From positions 62,001 to 126,000 of the forward strand of contig JAQUYL010000001.1 in assembly GCA_028691845.1 (NCBI GenBank): DNA of 64,000 nucleotides, read 5' to 3'. Source of the stretch: Opitutaceae bacterium. GTDB taxonomy: Bacteria > Verrucomicrobiota > Verrucomicrobiia > Opitutales > Opitutaceae. Below the pieces are notes generated by a model. It saw only the letters and a program-made list of their open reading frames with translations. It was not told the DNA's origin and did not search any database. The position numbers and the translations under genes are program-made. Shown piece by piece: positions 10,368 through 19,865 of this stretch (within the stretch, counting starts at the first letter, position 1; every line of letters starts with the position of its first letter).

Positions 10368-11432
10368 TCAGCAGATGCGCGGCAGCTGCTCGCCGCTCAA
10401 CCGATCGAGGATGCGTTCGGCCCCGATGACGCTGCGCAACGTGACCTCGCCGACGGGTGCGGCGCGTACTGTGCCGATCGCCACCGGTGGACCACCCGGA
10501 GCGGTTCTGCGCAGAATTTCCAGCGCCTGGTCGGCCTGTGCGGCCGGCAACATGCAGATGAACCGGCCTTCGTTGGCGACGTAGAGAGGATCCAGGCCAA
10601 GAATCTCGCAGGCTCCTCGCACGACCTCGATGACCGGAACCTTGTTTTCATCGATGGCAATCGAGAGCCGGGAGGCCCCGGCGATTTCAACCAGTGCGGT
10701 GGCGAGTCCGCCGCGCGTGAGGTCGCGCAGGCAGTGGATTTCCAGCCCGGCCTGCAACAAGGCCTGCACGGAACCGGCCAGCGACGCGCAGTCACTCTCA
10801 ATGGGACTTTCGAATGCGAGCCCTTCGCGTGTGGCCATGATCGCCATGCCGTGGCGGCCAACGTCACCGCTCAATAAGACCGCATCGCCCGGCCGTACGC
10901 TGGCGGGCGAGACGGTCAGCGCCTGTTCGATCACCCCCACGCCGGCTGTCGTCACGTAAAGTCCGTCGCCCTTGCCGCGTTCCACCACCTTCGTGTCGCC
11001 GGTGACGATCGCCACGCCGGCTGCGGCCGCCGCCGCCTGCATCGACGCGACCACGCGTTCGAGCGTTGCGATGGGCAGGCCCTCCTCGAGGATGAAGCCG
11101 GCGCTGAGCCACAGTGGCCGCGCGCCGCACATCGCGAGATCATTGACGGTGCCGCAAACGGCGATCCTGCCGATGTCGCCGCCCGGGAAAAACAGTGGGC
11201 TCACCACATGGGCGTCCGTCGTGAAGGCCAGCCGCGCGCCGGGAGCCGGAAGAATCGCCCCATCGTGCTGAGTCTCCAGCGCCGGATGCGCAAATGCCGG
11301 CCGGAAAATGCGATCGATCAAATCCTGCGTGAGCCGGCCGCCGCCCCCATGACCGACCGTAATCTCGGTGCGATGGGGCAACGGCACCGGACAGGAGGAA
11401 AAGAGCGAGGAGCCGTCGGGAGGATTTTGCAC
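10368..11432 (-). CDS. hypE: Carbamoyl dehydratase HypE
   Basis: HypE uses ATP to dehydrate the carbamoyl group placed on its C-terminal cysteine by HypF, giving the thiocyanate that donates cyanide. It has 354 residues and ends in PRIC, the required terminal cysteine. PurM-like features include [13 protein letters not shown] near 28, [18 protein letters not shown] and [13 protein letters not shown], then [15 protein letters not shown]. Its start is a GTG at 11430-11432. Unusually, it is convergent with hypC-hypD instead of following them. A separate promoter must lie in 11433-11559, shared in reverse with tryptophanase; no consensus is obvious. Confidence 0.96.
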   Translation of the reverse strand: MQNPPDGSSLFSSCPVPLPHRTEITVGHGGGGRLTQDLIDRIFRPAFAHPALETQHDGAILPAPGARLAFTTDAHVVSPLFFPGGDIGRIAVCGTVNDLAMCGARPLWLSAGFILEEGLPIATLERVVASMQAAAAAAGVAIVTGDTKVVERGKGDGLYVTTAGVGVIEQALTVSPASVRPGDAVLLSGDVGRHGMAIMATREGLAFESPIESDCASLAGSVQALLQAGLEIHCLRDLTRGGLATALVEIAGASRLSIAIDENKVPVIEVVRGACEILGLDPLYVANEGRFICMLPAAQADQALEILRRTAPGGPPVAIGTVRAAPVGEVTLRSVIGAERILDRLSGEQLPRIC

Positions 11433-11559
11433 GGTTTTGTTTTAGGATTATGTTTCGCCGAATCAACTCCCGTCCTCCGCCGCCACTCTGAATGATGTCA
11501 TTGATTGCGCCGGCCGGATTCGATGTCATGCTGGCGGCCAGCCTAACTGCCTCCACCCC

Positions 11560-12963
11560 ATGCCCTCTCGATTTCATACCATCATCGAGCCGTTCCGCAT
11601 CAAAACGGTCGAGCCCATCCGCCACACGACTCGCGCCGAGAGGGAAACCGCCCTCCGGGCCGCCGGCTACAACCTCTTTCTGCTCAAGGCCGAGGACGTG
11701 TTGATCGACCTTCTCACCGATTCCGGCACGGGCGCCATGTCGTCTAACCAATGGTCCGGCATGATGCAGGGCGACGAATCCTATGCCGGCGCCCGTTCGT
11801 TCTACCGCTTCGAGGCGACGGCGCGTGAAATCACCGGCTATGCCCAGATCATTCCCACCCATCAGGGCCGCGCCGCCGAACGCATCCTGTTCGCCAACAC
11901 ATGCCGAAAGGGCGATGTCGTGCCCAACAACACCCATTTCGACACCACGCGGGCCAACCTCGAGGCCCTTGGCGTCACCGCGGTCGACCTGCGCTGCCCG
12001 GAGGGCATGCAGCCGCAGCTCGTCGCCCCGTTCAAGGGCAACATCGATCTCGCCGCCCTCGAAAAAACGCTCACGGAGAACCGGGACCGTGTGCCGTTCG
12101 CAATGATCACGGTCACGAACAACTCCGGAGGAGGACAACCGGTCAGTCTCGCCAACATCCGCGGCGCCCGCAACCTCTGCCATCGGCATGGGATTCCGCT
12201 TTTCCTCGACGCGTGCCGCTTCGCCGAGAACGCCTGGTTCATCAAGCAGCGCGAAACCGGCTGCGCCGACCGCACTCCCGCCGCCATCGCCCGGGAGATG
12301 TTCGGCTACGCCGACGGCTGCACCATGAGCGCCAAAAAGGACGGCATGGCCAACATCGGCGGCTTCCTCGCGCTCAACGACGCCACCCTCGCGGCAAAGT
12401 GCAAGAACACGCTCGTTCTGACGGAAGGGTTTCCCACCTACGGCGGACTCGCCGGCTATGATCTCGAGGCCATTGCCGTCGGGCTGCGCGAAGCGCTCGA
12501 CGAGGACTACCTCCGGTACCGGATCCGGTCCGTTGCCTACCTGGGCGACAAACTCACGGCGGGCGGGGTGCCGATCATCCAGCCGCCGGGCGGCCACGCC
12601 ATTTATATCGATGCCCGAGCCATGCTGCCGCATATTCCGCCGGAGGAATTCCCCGCGTGGGCCCTCTCGCTGGTGCTCTATCTGGAGGGCGGCGTACGCT
12701 CAGTGGAAATCGGCTCGGTGATGTTCGGCCACCAGCCGGACGGCACCGAGAAACCCGCCGCCATGGAGCTGGTCCGGCTCGCCTTCCCCCGCCGGGTTTA
12801 CACCCAAAGCCATGTCGATTACCTGGCCGAAGTCATTCTCCATGTGCACAGCCTGCGCCGGCGCATTCGCGGCCTGCGCCTTGTCGACGCCCCGCCCCTT
12901 CTCCGCCATTTCACCGCCAGGCTCGCGCCAGTCCACAACGCACTGCTGGCCCTCCAGGATTGA
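11560..12963 (+). CDS. tnaA: Tryptophanase (L-tryptophan indole-lyase)
   Basis: This PLP enzyme splits L-tryptophan into indole, pyruvate and ammonia. It has 467 residues. It aligns along its length with both tryptophanase and tyrosine phenol-lyase, but three substrate-site positions favour tryptophanase: Asp in HFDTTR (Thr in tyrosine phenol-lyase), Ile in RSVEIGS (Arg there), and His in LRHFTARL (Phe there). The PLP lysine is in CTMSAKKDGM, and LTDSGTGAMS and PTHQGRAAER are family hallmarks. No TnaC-like leader peptide with a conserved tryptophan is visible upstream. The next gene, a histidine phosphatase, starts 11 bases later. Confidence 0.92.
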   Translation: MPSRFHTIIEPFRIKTVEPIRHTTRAERETALRAAGYNLFLLKAEDVLIDLLTDSGTGAMSSNQWSGMMQGDESYAGARSFYRFEATAREITGYAQIIPTHQGRAAERILFANTCRKGDVVPNNTHFDTTRANLEALGVTAVDLRCPEGMQPQLVAPFKGNIDLAALEKTLTENRDRVPFAMITVTNNSGGGQPVSLANIRGARNLCHRHGIPLFLDACRFAENAWFIKQRETGCADRTPAAIAREMFGYADGCTMSAKKDGMANIGGFLALNDATLAAKCKNTLVLTEGFPTYGGLAGYDLEAIAVGLREALDEDYLRYRIRSVAYLGDKLTAGGVPIIQPPGGHAIYIDARAMLPHIPPEEFPAWALSLVLYLEGGVRSVEIGSVMFGHQPDGTEKPAAMELVRLAFPRRVYTQSHVDYLAEVILHVHSLRRRIRGLRLVDAPPLLRHFTARLAPVHNALLALQD

Positions 12964-12974
12964 TCCCGCCAGTT

Positions 12975-13589
12975 TTGACGACGATCTACCTCATCCGTCA
13001 CGCGCAAAGCCGGCCCGACCCCGGACAGGCGGAAGCTGACTGGCCGCTGTCCGACGTCGGCACCGGGCAGGCTCGCGGGCTGGTTCCGATTCTGCACTCT
13101 CTCCGCCTCCAGCGCCTCTACAGCAGTCCCTTCCGGCGGTGCCGCGATACCCTGGACCCTTTTGCGGACGAGTCCGGCCTGGCCCTGCAGTTCGACGACG
13201 GCCTGCGCGAGCGCCGGATCGCCGGAGCCTGGATGCAGAATTTTCGCGACGTCTGGCAGCGCTCGTGGGAGGATTTTTCCTTCGCCCTCGACGGCGGAGA
13301 ATCTTCGTGGACCTGCCGCACACGCATGGCCGGCGCCGTGGAGTCGATCGCGCGGCGTCATGCCGGAGAAACGATCGGCCTCGGCTCACACGGCAACGCC
13401 ATCGCCCTCTTCCTGCACTACGCTGATGCCTCGGTCGGAATCAAGGAGGCCCGCGCCCTGCGCACGCCGGAAATCGTTAAGGTCGTGCATGCCGAGGGAA
13501 GATTCACCTGGGACCGTTCGTTTACCGCGGGCGAAGCCCTGACGAGACTGGCCACGGATTTTCGCGAGACGCCCGGCATCGTGGCGTGA
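12975..13589 (+). CDS. Histidine phosphatase family protein
   Basis: A small cytoplasmic phosphatase of the phosphoglycerate-mutase-like superfamily, about 204 residues. The catalytic histidine lies in IYLIRHAQS at the N-terminus, and the second histidine in GLGSHGNAI. YSSPFRRCRDT is the usual arginine-containing segment. The start is most likely TTG 12975, because no ATG or GTG lies between the tryptophanase stop and the RHA motif; this makes the start uncertain. The substrate is not predictable: family members act on sugar phosphates, cobalamin intermediates or phosphoproteins. Confidence 0.82.
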   Translation: MTTIYLIRHAQSRPDPGQAEADWPLSDVGTGQARGLVPILHSLRLQRLYSSPFRRCRDTLDPFADESGLALQFDDGLRERRIAGAWMQNFRDVWQRSWEDFSFALDGGESSWTCRTRMAGAVESIARRHAGETIGLGSHGNAIALFLHYADASVGIKEARALRTPEIVKVVHAEGRFTWDRSFTAGEALTRLATDFRETPGIVA

Positions 13590-13803
13590 CCGGCTTTCCG
13601 GCAGCCGAGGGGAATCGCCCGCGCGAATCGATGCCGGAGCTGGCCAGCCGAACAATGCCGCGGCCGGGCCCCCGGCCATGCCAAGGCAACCGCGGGCTGG
13701 AACCGGTGAAAAACCAATGCGGGCAGCAACCCGCATCCGCGCATTGCAAATTGCCGCCCGGGAGTCACACTCGGCCCCAACAGCGACGACACCCCAGCGC
13801 CCG

Positions 13804-16050
13804 ATGACGCCAACCGCAGTCAGTCCAGAGTCGGGACGACTAAATCATTTGACCGGTGATTTGTGGGGCGGATTCGCGGCCATGCTGGTGGCCCTGCCGT
13901 CTTCGATCGCCTTTGGCGTGGCAATCTATGCCGTGCTCGGCGCCGCCTTCGTGCCGGTTGGCGTGATGGCGGGAATTCTGGGGGCCATTGCCATCGGCCT
14001 GATCGCGCCCGCCCTGGGGGGCTCAAAGCGGCTCATCTCCGCACCCTGCGCGCCGGCGGCGGCCGTGATGGCAGCCTTGGCCGCCGATCTAGCCGCCGGC
14101 CAGCACGGCAGCATCGGCCCCATTCCTCCCGAGCGGGTCGTCGTGCTCCTGACGCTGGTGGGGCTCCTCTCCGGCGGGCTGCAGCTGCTTTATGGCGCGA
14201 TTCGCGGCGGCCGGCTGATCAAATATATTCCCTACCCTGTTGTCTCGGGTTACCTCAGCGGCGTCGGCACGCTGATTTTTCTCAGCCAGCTTCCCAAATT
14301 CCTCGGCCTGCCCAAGGGGACAAACCTCTGGACGGGACTCGTCTCACCACTGGTCTGGAGCTGGCCGGCCATCCTGGTCGGCCTCGTGACCATAACCGGG
14401 ACGCTGCTGGCGCCGAAAATCACCAAGGCCATTCCGGCGGCCATCCTGGGCCTGATCGGAGGCATGGCCGCATATTTCGCGCTGGGTTTTGCCCAGCCCG
14501 AGTTATGGCGGCTGGATCACAATGCCCTGGTGATCGGCAAAATCGGAGGTGGCGCCGGCTCGGTGATGGCGGCGGTACTGGACCGCTGGCAGGCATTCGG
14601 CGCCCTCCATCTCGCTGAACTGCGCGATCTGTTGATGCCGGCATTGACCCTATCGGTGCTGCTCTCGATCGACACCCTCAAGACCTGCGTCGTGGTGGAT
14701 GCCATGACGCGCAGCCGCCACAATTCCAACCGGGAGCTGATCGGCCAGGGCGTGGCCAATGTCGCCTCGGCGCTCCTGGGCGGCATGCCCGGCTCGGCGA
14801 CGATGGGGGCGACGCTCGTCAACATAAACAGCGGCGGGCAGACCCGCCTCTCGGGAGTGCTGGAGGGTATCTTCGTGCTGGCCGCCTTCCTGGTGCTGGG
14901 CAGCCTGATTGCGTGGGTGCCGATCGCGGCACTGGCCGGCATCCTCCTCGTCATCGCCTGCCGAATGTTCGACTGGCGCAGTTTCGCGCTGCTCCGGCAG
15001 CGCTCCACGGTGCTTGATTTTAGCGTGATCGGCGCCGTGGTGATCGTGGCGGTGATGTTCAACCTCATTGCCGCCGCCGGAGCCGGCCTGGCTCTCGCCA
15101 TCCTCCTGTTCATCCGGGAGCAGATTCGCGGCTCTGTCATCCGGCGCAAGGTTTCCGGCAGCCAGATCTCGTCGAAGAAGCACCGGCTGCCCGCTGAACA
15201 GACGGTGCTGGAGAAGCAGGGCGCGCTCACTACCGTGTGCGAACTGCAGGGCAGTCTGTTCTTTGGCACCACCGACCAGCTGTTCACGGAGCTGGAACCG
15301 GACCTGAAACGCTGCCGCTACCTTGTCCTTGATCTGCGCCGCATCCAATCGGTGGATTTCACGGCAGTGCACATGCTGGAACAAATGGAGGCGATGCTCA
15401 AGGAGCGCCAGGGCCTCCTCGTTTTCTGCCAGCTCCCCGCCAGTCTGCCGTCCGGCCAGGATTTGAAAGCTTACTTTGATCAAGTCGGGATCATGAAATC
15501 CGAACGGCAGGTGAAAATCTTCGACACCCGGGACGACGCCTTGGAGTGGGTCGAGGACCGGATCCTCGAGGAGCAGCATCTGCTGGCGCAGGGCCACGAA
15601 CCGCCGCTGGCGCTTGGGGCAATCGAGCTCCTCCGCGAGTTCGAAGCGGACAACACCCTCTCCCTCCTCCAGTCGTGTGTGACCGAGCGCTCGTTTGCTT
15701 CCGACCAGCCGATCTTCCGGCAGGGCGCCACTGCGGACGAATTGTTTCTCATCCGCCGCGGCGTGGTGCGGATTGTCCTGCCGCTCGAGCACGGCGGCCA
15801 CCACAACCTGGCTTCGTTCGGCCGCGGCGATTTCTTCGGGGAAATGGCCTTCCTGGACCGGGGTCTGCGCTCGGCCGACGCCGTAGCCACGACGGATACC
15901 GATTTGTTCGTCATTTCCCGCGCCCGTTTTGACGAGGCCGCACGGGCCCAGCCGGTGCTCGGGGTGAAAATTTTTGCCCGGCTGGCCCGGGCGCTGGCTC
16001 TCCGACTGCGTCGGGCCGATGGCGAACTGCGCACCCTGAACGAGGTCTGA
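13804..16050 (+). CDS. SulP-family anion transporter fused to STAS and cyclic-nucleotide-binding domains
   Basis: A membrane transporter of 748 residues. SulP membrane domain covers about 15-450, starting GDLWGGFAAMLVALPSSIAFG, then KYIPYPVVSGYLSGVG. A STAS domain follows at about 475-590 (LVLDLRRIQSVDFTAVHML). A cNMP-binding-like domain fills about 620-745, with IFRQGATADELFLIRRG and FGRGDFFGEMAFLD, the latter being the phosphate-binding cassette region. Sulfate, bicarbonate and other anions are all possible cargo. The fusion suggests that anion flux is set by a nucleotide ligand. ATG 13804 is chosen because the frame from 13678 adds only low-complexity residues. Confidence 0.87.
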   Translation: MTPTAVSPESGRLNHLTGDLWGGFAAMLVALPSSIAFGVAIYAVLGAAFVPVGVMAGILGAIAIGLIAPALGGSKRLISAPCAPAAAVMAALAADLAAGQHGSIGPIPPERVVVLLTLVGLLSGGLQLLYGAIRGGRLIKYIPYPVVSGYLSGVGTLIFLSQLPKFLGLPKGTNLWTGLVSPLVWSWPAILVGLVTITGTLLAPKITKAIPAAILGLIGGMAAYFALGFAQPELWRLDHNALVIGKIGGGAGSVMAAVLDRWQAFGALHLAELRDLLMPALTLSVLLSIDTLKTCVVVDAMTRSRHNSNRELIGQGVANVASALLGGMPGSATMGATLVNINSGGQTRLSGVLEGIFVLAAFLVLGSLIAWVPIAALAGILLVIACRMFDWRSFALLRQRSTVLDFSVIGAVVIVAVMFNLIAAAGAGLALAILLFIREQIRGSVIRRKVSGSQISSKKHRLPAEQTVLEKQGALTTVCELQGSLFFGTTDQLFTELEPDLKRCRYLVLDLRRIQSVDFTAVHMLEQMEAMLKERQGLLVFCQLPASLPSGQDLKAYFDQVGIMKSERQVKIFDTRDDALEWVEDRILEEQHLLAQGHEPPLALGAIELLREFEADNTLSLLQSCVTERSFASDQPIFRQGATADELFLIRRGVVRIVLPLEHGGHHNLASFGRGDFFGEMAFLDRGLRSADAVATTDTDLFVISRARFDEAARAQPVLGVKIFARLARALALRLRRADGELRTLNEV

Positions 16051-16070
16051 TCCGGCAAGGGCCCCGACCT

Positions 16071-17036
16071 CTAGGTCTGCACGGCCAACTCGTCATACGC
16101 CGCACCCAGATTGATATCGAGACGGTTGGGCCGCGGGGCGTGAAAATCGGGGAAGCCAGGCAGATTTTCCATCTGGATGATTTCGGCGCGCGACTTGCCG
16201 GCCTTGATCTCGCGCTCCACATGGGCGAGCAGGGCCCCCAGATAATCGCGCATGACCAGCAGGTCACCCCGCGGGCCCGTGATGCCGTGTGCCTGCTTCC
16301 CGTGACCGTAAAGGTAGATGGCGTCCGCGGGATATTCCCGGATCACCGCCTCCAATACCTTGATCCAGCCGCGAACGCTGCAGCCACTGGGCCGGTCGGT
16401 GAATGGATATAGGCGGTTGAACACAAGATCTCCCATATGCACGATGTTCGCGCGCTCGAAAAAAATGACGGCGTCGCCGCCGGTGTGGGCCGGGCCGAAA
16501 TGCCTGGCGGACACCACCTCGTCGCCCACCTCGCACCGCCAGGCGTCGGTAAAGAGCCTGTCCGCGTAGACCTGCCGTGCCACGTCGCCCGTGCGTTCCG
16601 CCGCCGAACGCTGCAGTTTCGGCACGTTCCGGTGCGCCACGATCATCCTCGTCACGGGTTGGAATACCCCGTTGCCTCCGGTGTGGTCCGCATGATGGTG
16701 CGTGTTGAGAACCGCGTCCAGGATCCGGCCGTTGCGGCCCGGCAAACCGCCGAGGCAGAGGGCGGCCGTATCGGGAAACTGCGTGTCCACCACAACCAGC
16801 GCTCCGGGCGACGCCAGGCAACCGATCGTGCCGCCGCGACCGGTGAACACACCGACATTGCGCCGCAACGCCTTGAATGCAGTGGCCGGGGCGGGCATCT
16901 GAGATGGCGGGGGGGGCGCAGTTTTCGAAACCGAGGGGCGGATCGATGCGCCCTGCCCGAACAGCGTGCTTCTCCCCGCCAGCAACCCCAGCGAGAAGGC
17001 CGCGGTGGAACTGCACAGGAATTCGCGGCGATCCAT
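16071..17036 (-). CDS. Tat-exported MBL-fold metallohydrolase
   Basis: A 321-residue metallo-beta-lactamase-fold hydrolase. The start MDRREFLCSSTAAFSLGLL is a twin-arginine-like signal (RR at 3-4), so it is probably folded before export. The zinc motif is LNTHHHADHTGG; further ligands lie in FGPAHTGGDAVI and YLYGHGKQAH. The short proline-rich stretch TAPPPPSQMPAP links signal and domain. I reject a longer frame from 17297 since ATG 17036 starts the Tat signal exactly. It is convergent with the SulP gene and divergent from the sigma factor gene. Substrate unknown. Confidence 0.85.
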   Translation of the reverse strand: MDRREFLCSSTAAFSLGLLAGRSTLFGQGASIRPSVSKTAPPPPSQMPAPATAFKALRRNVGVFTGRGGTIGCLASPGALVVVDTQFPDTAALCLGGLPGRNGRILDAVLNTHHHADHTGGNGVFQPVTRMIVAHRNVPKLQRSAAERTGDVARQVYADRLFTDAWRCEVGDEVVSARHFGPAHTGGDAVIFFERANIVHMGDLVFNRLYPFTDRPSGCSVRGWIKVLEAVIREYPADAIYLYGHGKQAHGITGPRGDLLVMRDYLGALLAHVEREIKAGKSRAEIIQMENLPGFPDFHAPRPNRLDINLGAAYDELAVQT

Positions 17037-17144
17037 GGATCCAGGATAGCCCCGAATCCCCGGAAATAAACTCTGATTTTCCCGTAACCTTTCCCGACCG
17101 GTCCGGTTTCCCTTCATGTCCACCCTCCATGATCCCGCCCGCCC

Positions 17145-17780
17145 ATGACCGTCGCCGTCCCGCAATTCCGAGTTTATCCCTGCGCCAAAGCGGTTAACCT
17201 GCCCCCTGCCCCAGTGGATACCCCGTCCGATCACGAACTCATGATTGCCGTGCGCGCCGGCGAAATCAACCGGCTCGGCGAGCTTTTCGAGCGCCACAAC
17301 CGGCCGCTCTACGGATTCTTCGTACGCTTAACCAACCAGCCCGCGGCCAGCGAGGACTTGGTGCAGATGGTTTTCTACCGCATCCTTAAATACCGCCACA
17401 CCTATCGCGACGAGGGCCTCTTCTCCGCCTGGATCTACCATCTGGCCCGCAAGGTGGCAGCGGACTATTTCCGCAAAAACTCCGCCGTCCCAGCCGCCAC
17501 CGACCCCGCGGAACTGACCGCCCAGCCCGATCCTGCGCCGGCACCCGCCGATCGCGCCGCAAAGGACGACGACCTCGAGTTCTTGCGCATCGCCCTCGCC
17601 CGCCTGCCGCTCGACCAGCGGGAGGTGCTTGTTCTTTCCCGACTGCAAAACGTCGAGCACCGGGAGATCGCCCGCCTGCTCGATTGCTCCGTCGGCGCCG
17701 TGAAGGTGCGTGTCCACCGCGCCCTCAAGGAGCTGCGCGAAGTCTACTTCAAACTCCGCCATGAACGTCACGCCACGTGA
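17145..17780 (+). CDS. RNA polymerase sigma factor, ECF (sigma-70 family)
   Basis: An alternative sigma factor of up to 211 residues. Region 2 spans about 30-95 (LYGFFVRLTNQPAASEDLVQ, then YRILKYRHTY), and region 4 spans about 140-200 (LPLDQREVLVLSRLQNVEHR, then IARLLDCSVGAVKVRVHRAL). The first 30 residues are outside the conserved fold, so the real start could be further in. It is followed 27 bases later by a zinc-finger anti-sigma gene and then by an exported DUF4097-type protein, so the three make an envelope-sensing unit. Confidence 0.9.
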   Translation: MTVAVPQFRVYPCAKAVNLPPAPVDTPSDHELMIAVRAGEINRLGELFERHNRPLYGFFVRLTNQPAASEDLVQMVFYRILKYRHTYRDEGLFSAWIYHLARKVAADYFRKNSAVPAATDPAELTAQPDPAPAPADRAAKDDDLEFLRIALARLPLDQREVLVLSRLQNVEHREIARLLDCSVGAVKVRVHRALKELREVYFKLRHERHAT

Positions 17781-17807
17781 TCGCCACCCCCTCCCTCCTA
17801 TCTCCCC

Positions 17808-18707
17808 ATGAACTGCCAGCGCGTCCAGGAAGGTTTTATTGATTACCAGACCGGCTCGCTCCCCGCCGCCGAAGCCACAGAGCTGCGTGCGCACCTCGCT
17901 TCGTGCCCCGTCTGCCAGAAGGAATGGGCCGCGCTCCAGGAAATATCCCGCAAGCTCGACCAACTGCCGTCCGAAACCCCCAGTCCCCGCCTGAGCGAGC
18001 AATTCTACGCCATGCTTGAAACACACCGGCGCGAAGCCGACTCGCTGAGCCCGTTCGCCTTCGCCCGCAGCCGCCTGGATCGTTTCTTCGAAACGTTGCT
18101 GCCTTCCCGGCCCGCGACCCAGTTCGCCTTCGCTTTCATCCTCCTCGTGGCCGGTCTCCTCGCCGGCGCGCGCTTTCTTCGCCCTCCCGTCAATCCGCCG
18201 ATCAACTCCCTTGATCAGGCCGAATTGGCGGCCCTCCGCGCCAAGGTCGACTCCATGGGCCGGCTCGTCACCTACTCGCTCCTCCAGCAACGGTCCACCA
18301 GCGAACGCATCCAGGACGTCTTGGCTACCATGAACCTTGCCCGGCCCGACCGCAAGGTGCTCACTGATCTCGTCGGCGCCCTGGCATTTGATCCATCCGT
18401 CAACGTGCGCCTTTCCGCGGTCGAAGCGCTGTCGGCCCACGCCAACGACCAGCTGGTGCGCGCCGGCGTGCTCTCCGCACTCCCGCGCGAGACCGCACCT
18501 CTCGTCCAGGTCGCGATGATCGAACTCCTAGCCACCGTTCGCGATCCGTCCTGCGCCCCCGTCCTCATCCGGTTGTCCCGCGAGGAAACCGCTGACCGCG
18601 ACGTCCGCGATGCCGCCCGCCGCGCCCTCGCGGTGCTGCGCACCCCGTCCCCCTCAGGGATCAGTCCCAACGCCCAATTGAATCAACCCAAACCCACTCT
18701 CACATGA
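17808..18707 (+). CDS. Zinc-finger anti-sigma factor with HEAT-like C-terminal half
   Basis: A single-pass membrane protein of 299 residues that should hold the neighbouring ECF sigma factor inactive. The zf-HC2 anti-sigma domain has Cys3, His29, Cys33 and Cys36 (LRAHLASCPVC). One membrane helix lies at about 103-122 (FAFAFILLVAGLLAGARFL). Beyond it, about 165-285 reads as helical HEAT-like repeats (LAFDPSVNVRLSAVEALSAH, VQVAMIELLATVRDPSCAPV), a likely protein-binding or signal-receiving surface outside the membrane. It overlaps the next gene by four bases (ATGA). Confidence 0.85.
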   Translation: MNCQRVQEGFIDYQTGSLPAAEATELRAHLASCPVCQKEWAALQEISRKLDQLPSETPSPRLSEQFYAMLETHRREADSLSPFAFARSRLDRFFETLLPSRPATQFAFAFILLVAGLLAGARFLRPPVNPPINSLDQAELAALRAKVDSMGRLVTYSLLQQRSTSERIQDVLATMNLARPDRKVLTDLVGALAFDPSVNVRLSAVEALSAHANDQLVRAGVLSALPRETAPLVQVAMIELLATVRDPSCAPVLIRLSREETADRDVRDAARRALAVLRTPSPSGISPNAQLNQPKPTLT

Positions 18708-19726
18708 ACTCGCCCATCAGGTTTTTCAGCCTCTTCGCCCTCGCCCTTGGCGTGCTGGCCGGCAGCGCCCGCGCCACGGAGAGCGGCACCCCGTTCATCG
18801 TTGGATTCAGCGACCCTGCCAAATCCGGGACCCTAAAGGTCGATTTGCTGTGGGCCGATCTCCACATTCGCGGCTCTGACTCCGCTGAGGTCCGCATCCT
18901 CACGACCATGCCGAGCCGGGGCGCCGCAACGCCTCAACCCGACGGTCTGCGGCGTCTCGACAAGGACGTCTCATTCGACGTCGTCGAGAAAAACAACGTC
19001 ATCACGCTCACGATCGGCGACGGCGGCATCCCGAGCACCGTCCATGACGCCCAGTTTGAAATCGAGGTGCCGAAAAGCACCGCGCTCGTGCTGCGCACGG
19101 AAGCCGGCGGTGACATCCGCATCGACAACGTTGAAGGGGACATCGACATCAACAGCATGAACGGCGAAGTCATTCTCAACGGCGTCGCCGGCTCCACCGT
19201 CGTCAACACGATGAATGGAGGGATCAAGACCACTTACAAATCCACCCCGCAGAAGCCCGTTTCGCTCAGCTCCATGAACGGCGAAATCGCCCTCCAGCTT
19301 CCCGCCGACACCAAGGCCAACGTTCGCCTTCGGACCCACAACGGCGCAATTTATACCGATTTTCCCGAGAGCGCCATGCCCACCAGGTCCGAGGGCCGTG
19401 GCGGCGAGATCGACCCTGCCACCGCCAAGGCAGTTGCCCAAGCCACCCACGAAGCCGCCCGGGCCGCCGCAGAAGCCGCCCGGGCCGCCGTCGAGATTGC
19501 ACGCGAGGTCGCCCACGAAGTGCGGCAAAGCCTCGAGGAGAACCGGGCGGCACCCGTCCCCCGGCCGACCGATCGCATCGCCCCTCCAAAGCCCCCTCGC
19601 CCGCCATGGTTCACGGGACATAATATCCTTGGCGGCAAGACCGTGAGCGGCACCCTCAACGGCGGAGGCGTCGATATCCATCTCTCCTCAATGAACGGCA
19701 CCATCATCGTCCGCGAGGCGAAGTAA
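18704..19726 (+). CDS. Exported DUF4097-type beta-repeat protein
   Basis: A 340-residue secreted protein with a signal peptide (about 1-25, ending GSARA). The body is a repeated beta structure in which an SMNG-type turn recurs: INSMNGEVI, VNTMNGGIK, LSSMNGEIA and, at the very end, LSSMNGTII. An Ala/Glu-rich helical insertion at about 230-275 (HEAARAAAEAARAAVEIARE) and a proline-rich stretch separate the last beta unit. The family is common in sigma/anti-sigma operons, and the likely role is envelope sensing or structure; the exact function is unknown. A broken copy of its 3' end lies at 20552-20619. Confidence 0.8.
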   Translation: MNSPIRFFSLFALALGVLAGSARATESGTPFIVGFSDPAKSGTLKVDLLWADLHIRGSDSAEVRILTTMPSRGAATPQPDGLRRLDKDVSFDVVEKNNVITLTIGDGGIPSTVHDAQFEIEVPKSTALVLRTEAGGDIRIDNVEGDIDINSMNGEVILNGVAGSTVVNTMNGGIKTTYKSTPQKPVSLSSMNGEIALQLPADTKANVRLRTHNGAIYTDFPESAMPTRSEGRGGEIDPATAKAVAQATHEAARAAAEAARAAVEIAREVAHEVRQSLEENRAAPVPRPTDRIAPPKPPRPPWFTGHNILGGKTVSGTLNGGGVDIHLSSMNGTIIVREAK

Positions 19727-19865
19727 ACTGCAACCATCATCACGGTCCGGCCCCCAGTTTGTGGAACCGGACGGGTTCGGGTTTGCTATGCCGCGCGGTC
19801 AATTTATGGTGGATGGCGTCGGTCCGCCGCCGTCCTACAGAATTCGCCCCAGCCGTTTGCGCCAC

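Noticed and set aside
11140-12633. Long antisense frame opposite tryptophanase, and a similar one at 28619-30589 opposite the acylase gene
   Set aside because: Both are typical shadow frames in GC-rich DNA; the plus-strand proteins match families over their full length.
13675-13775. Segment resembling part of a cobalamin riboswitch (GGAACCGGTGAAAAACC, later GCCCGGGAGTCAC)
   Set aside because: The B12-box-like part is a poor match, spacing is short, the upstream half is missing, and the downstream gene is a SulP transporter with no known cobalamin link. A covariance-model search would decide.
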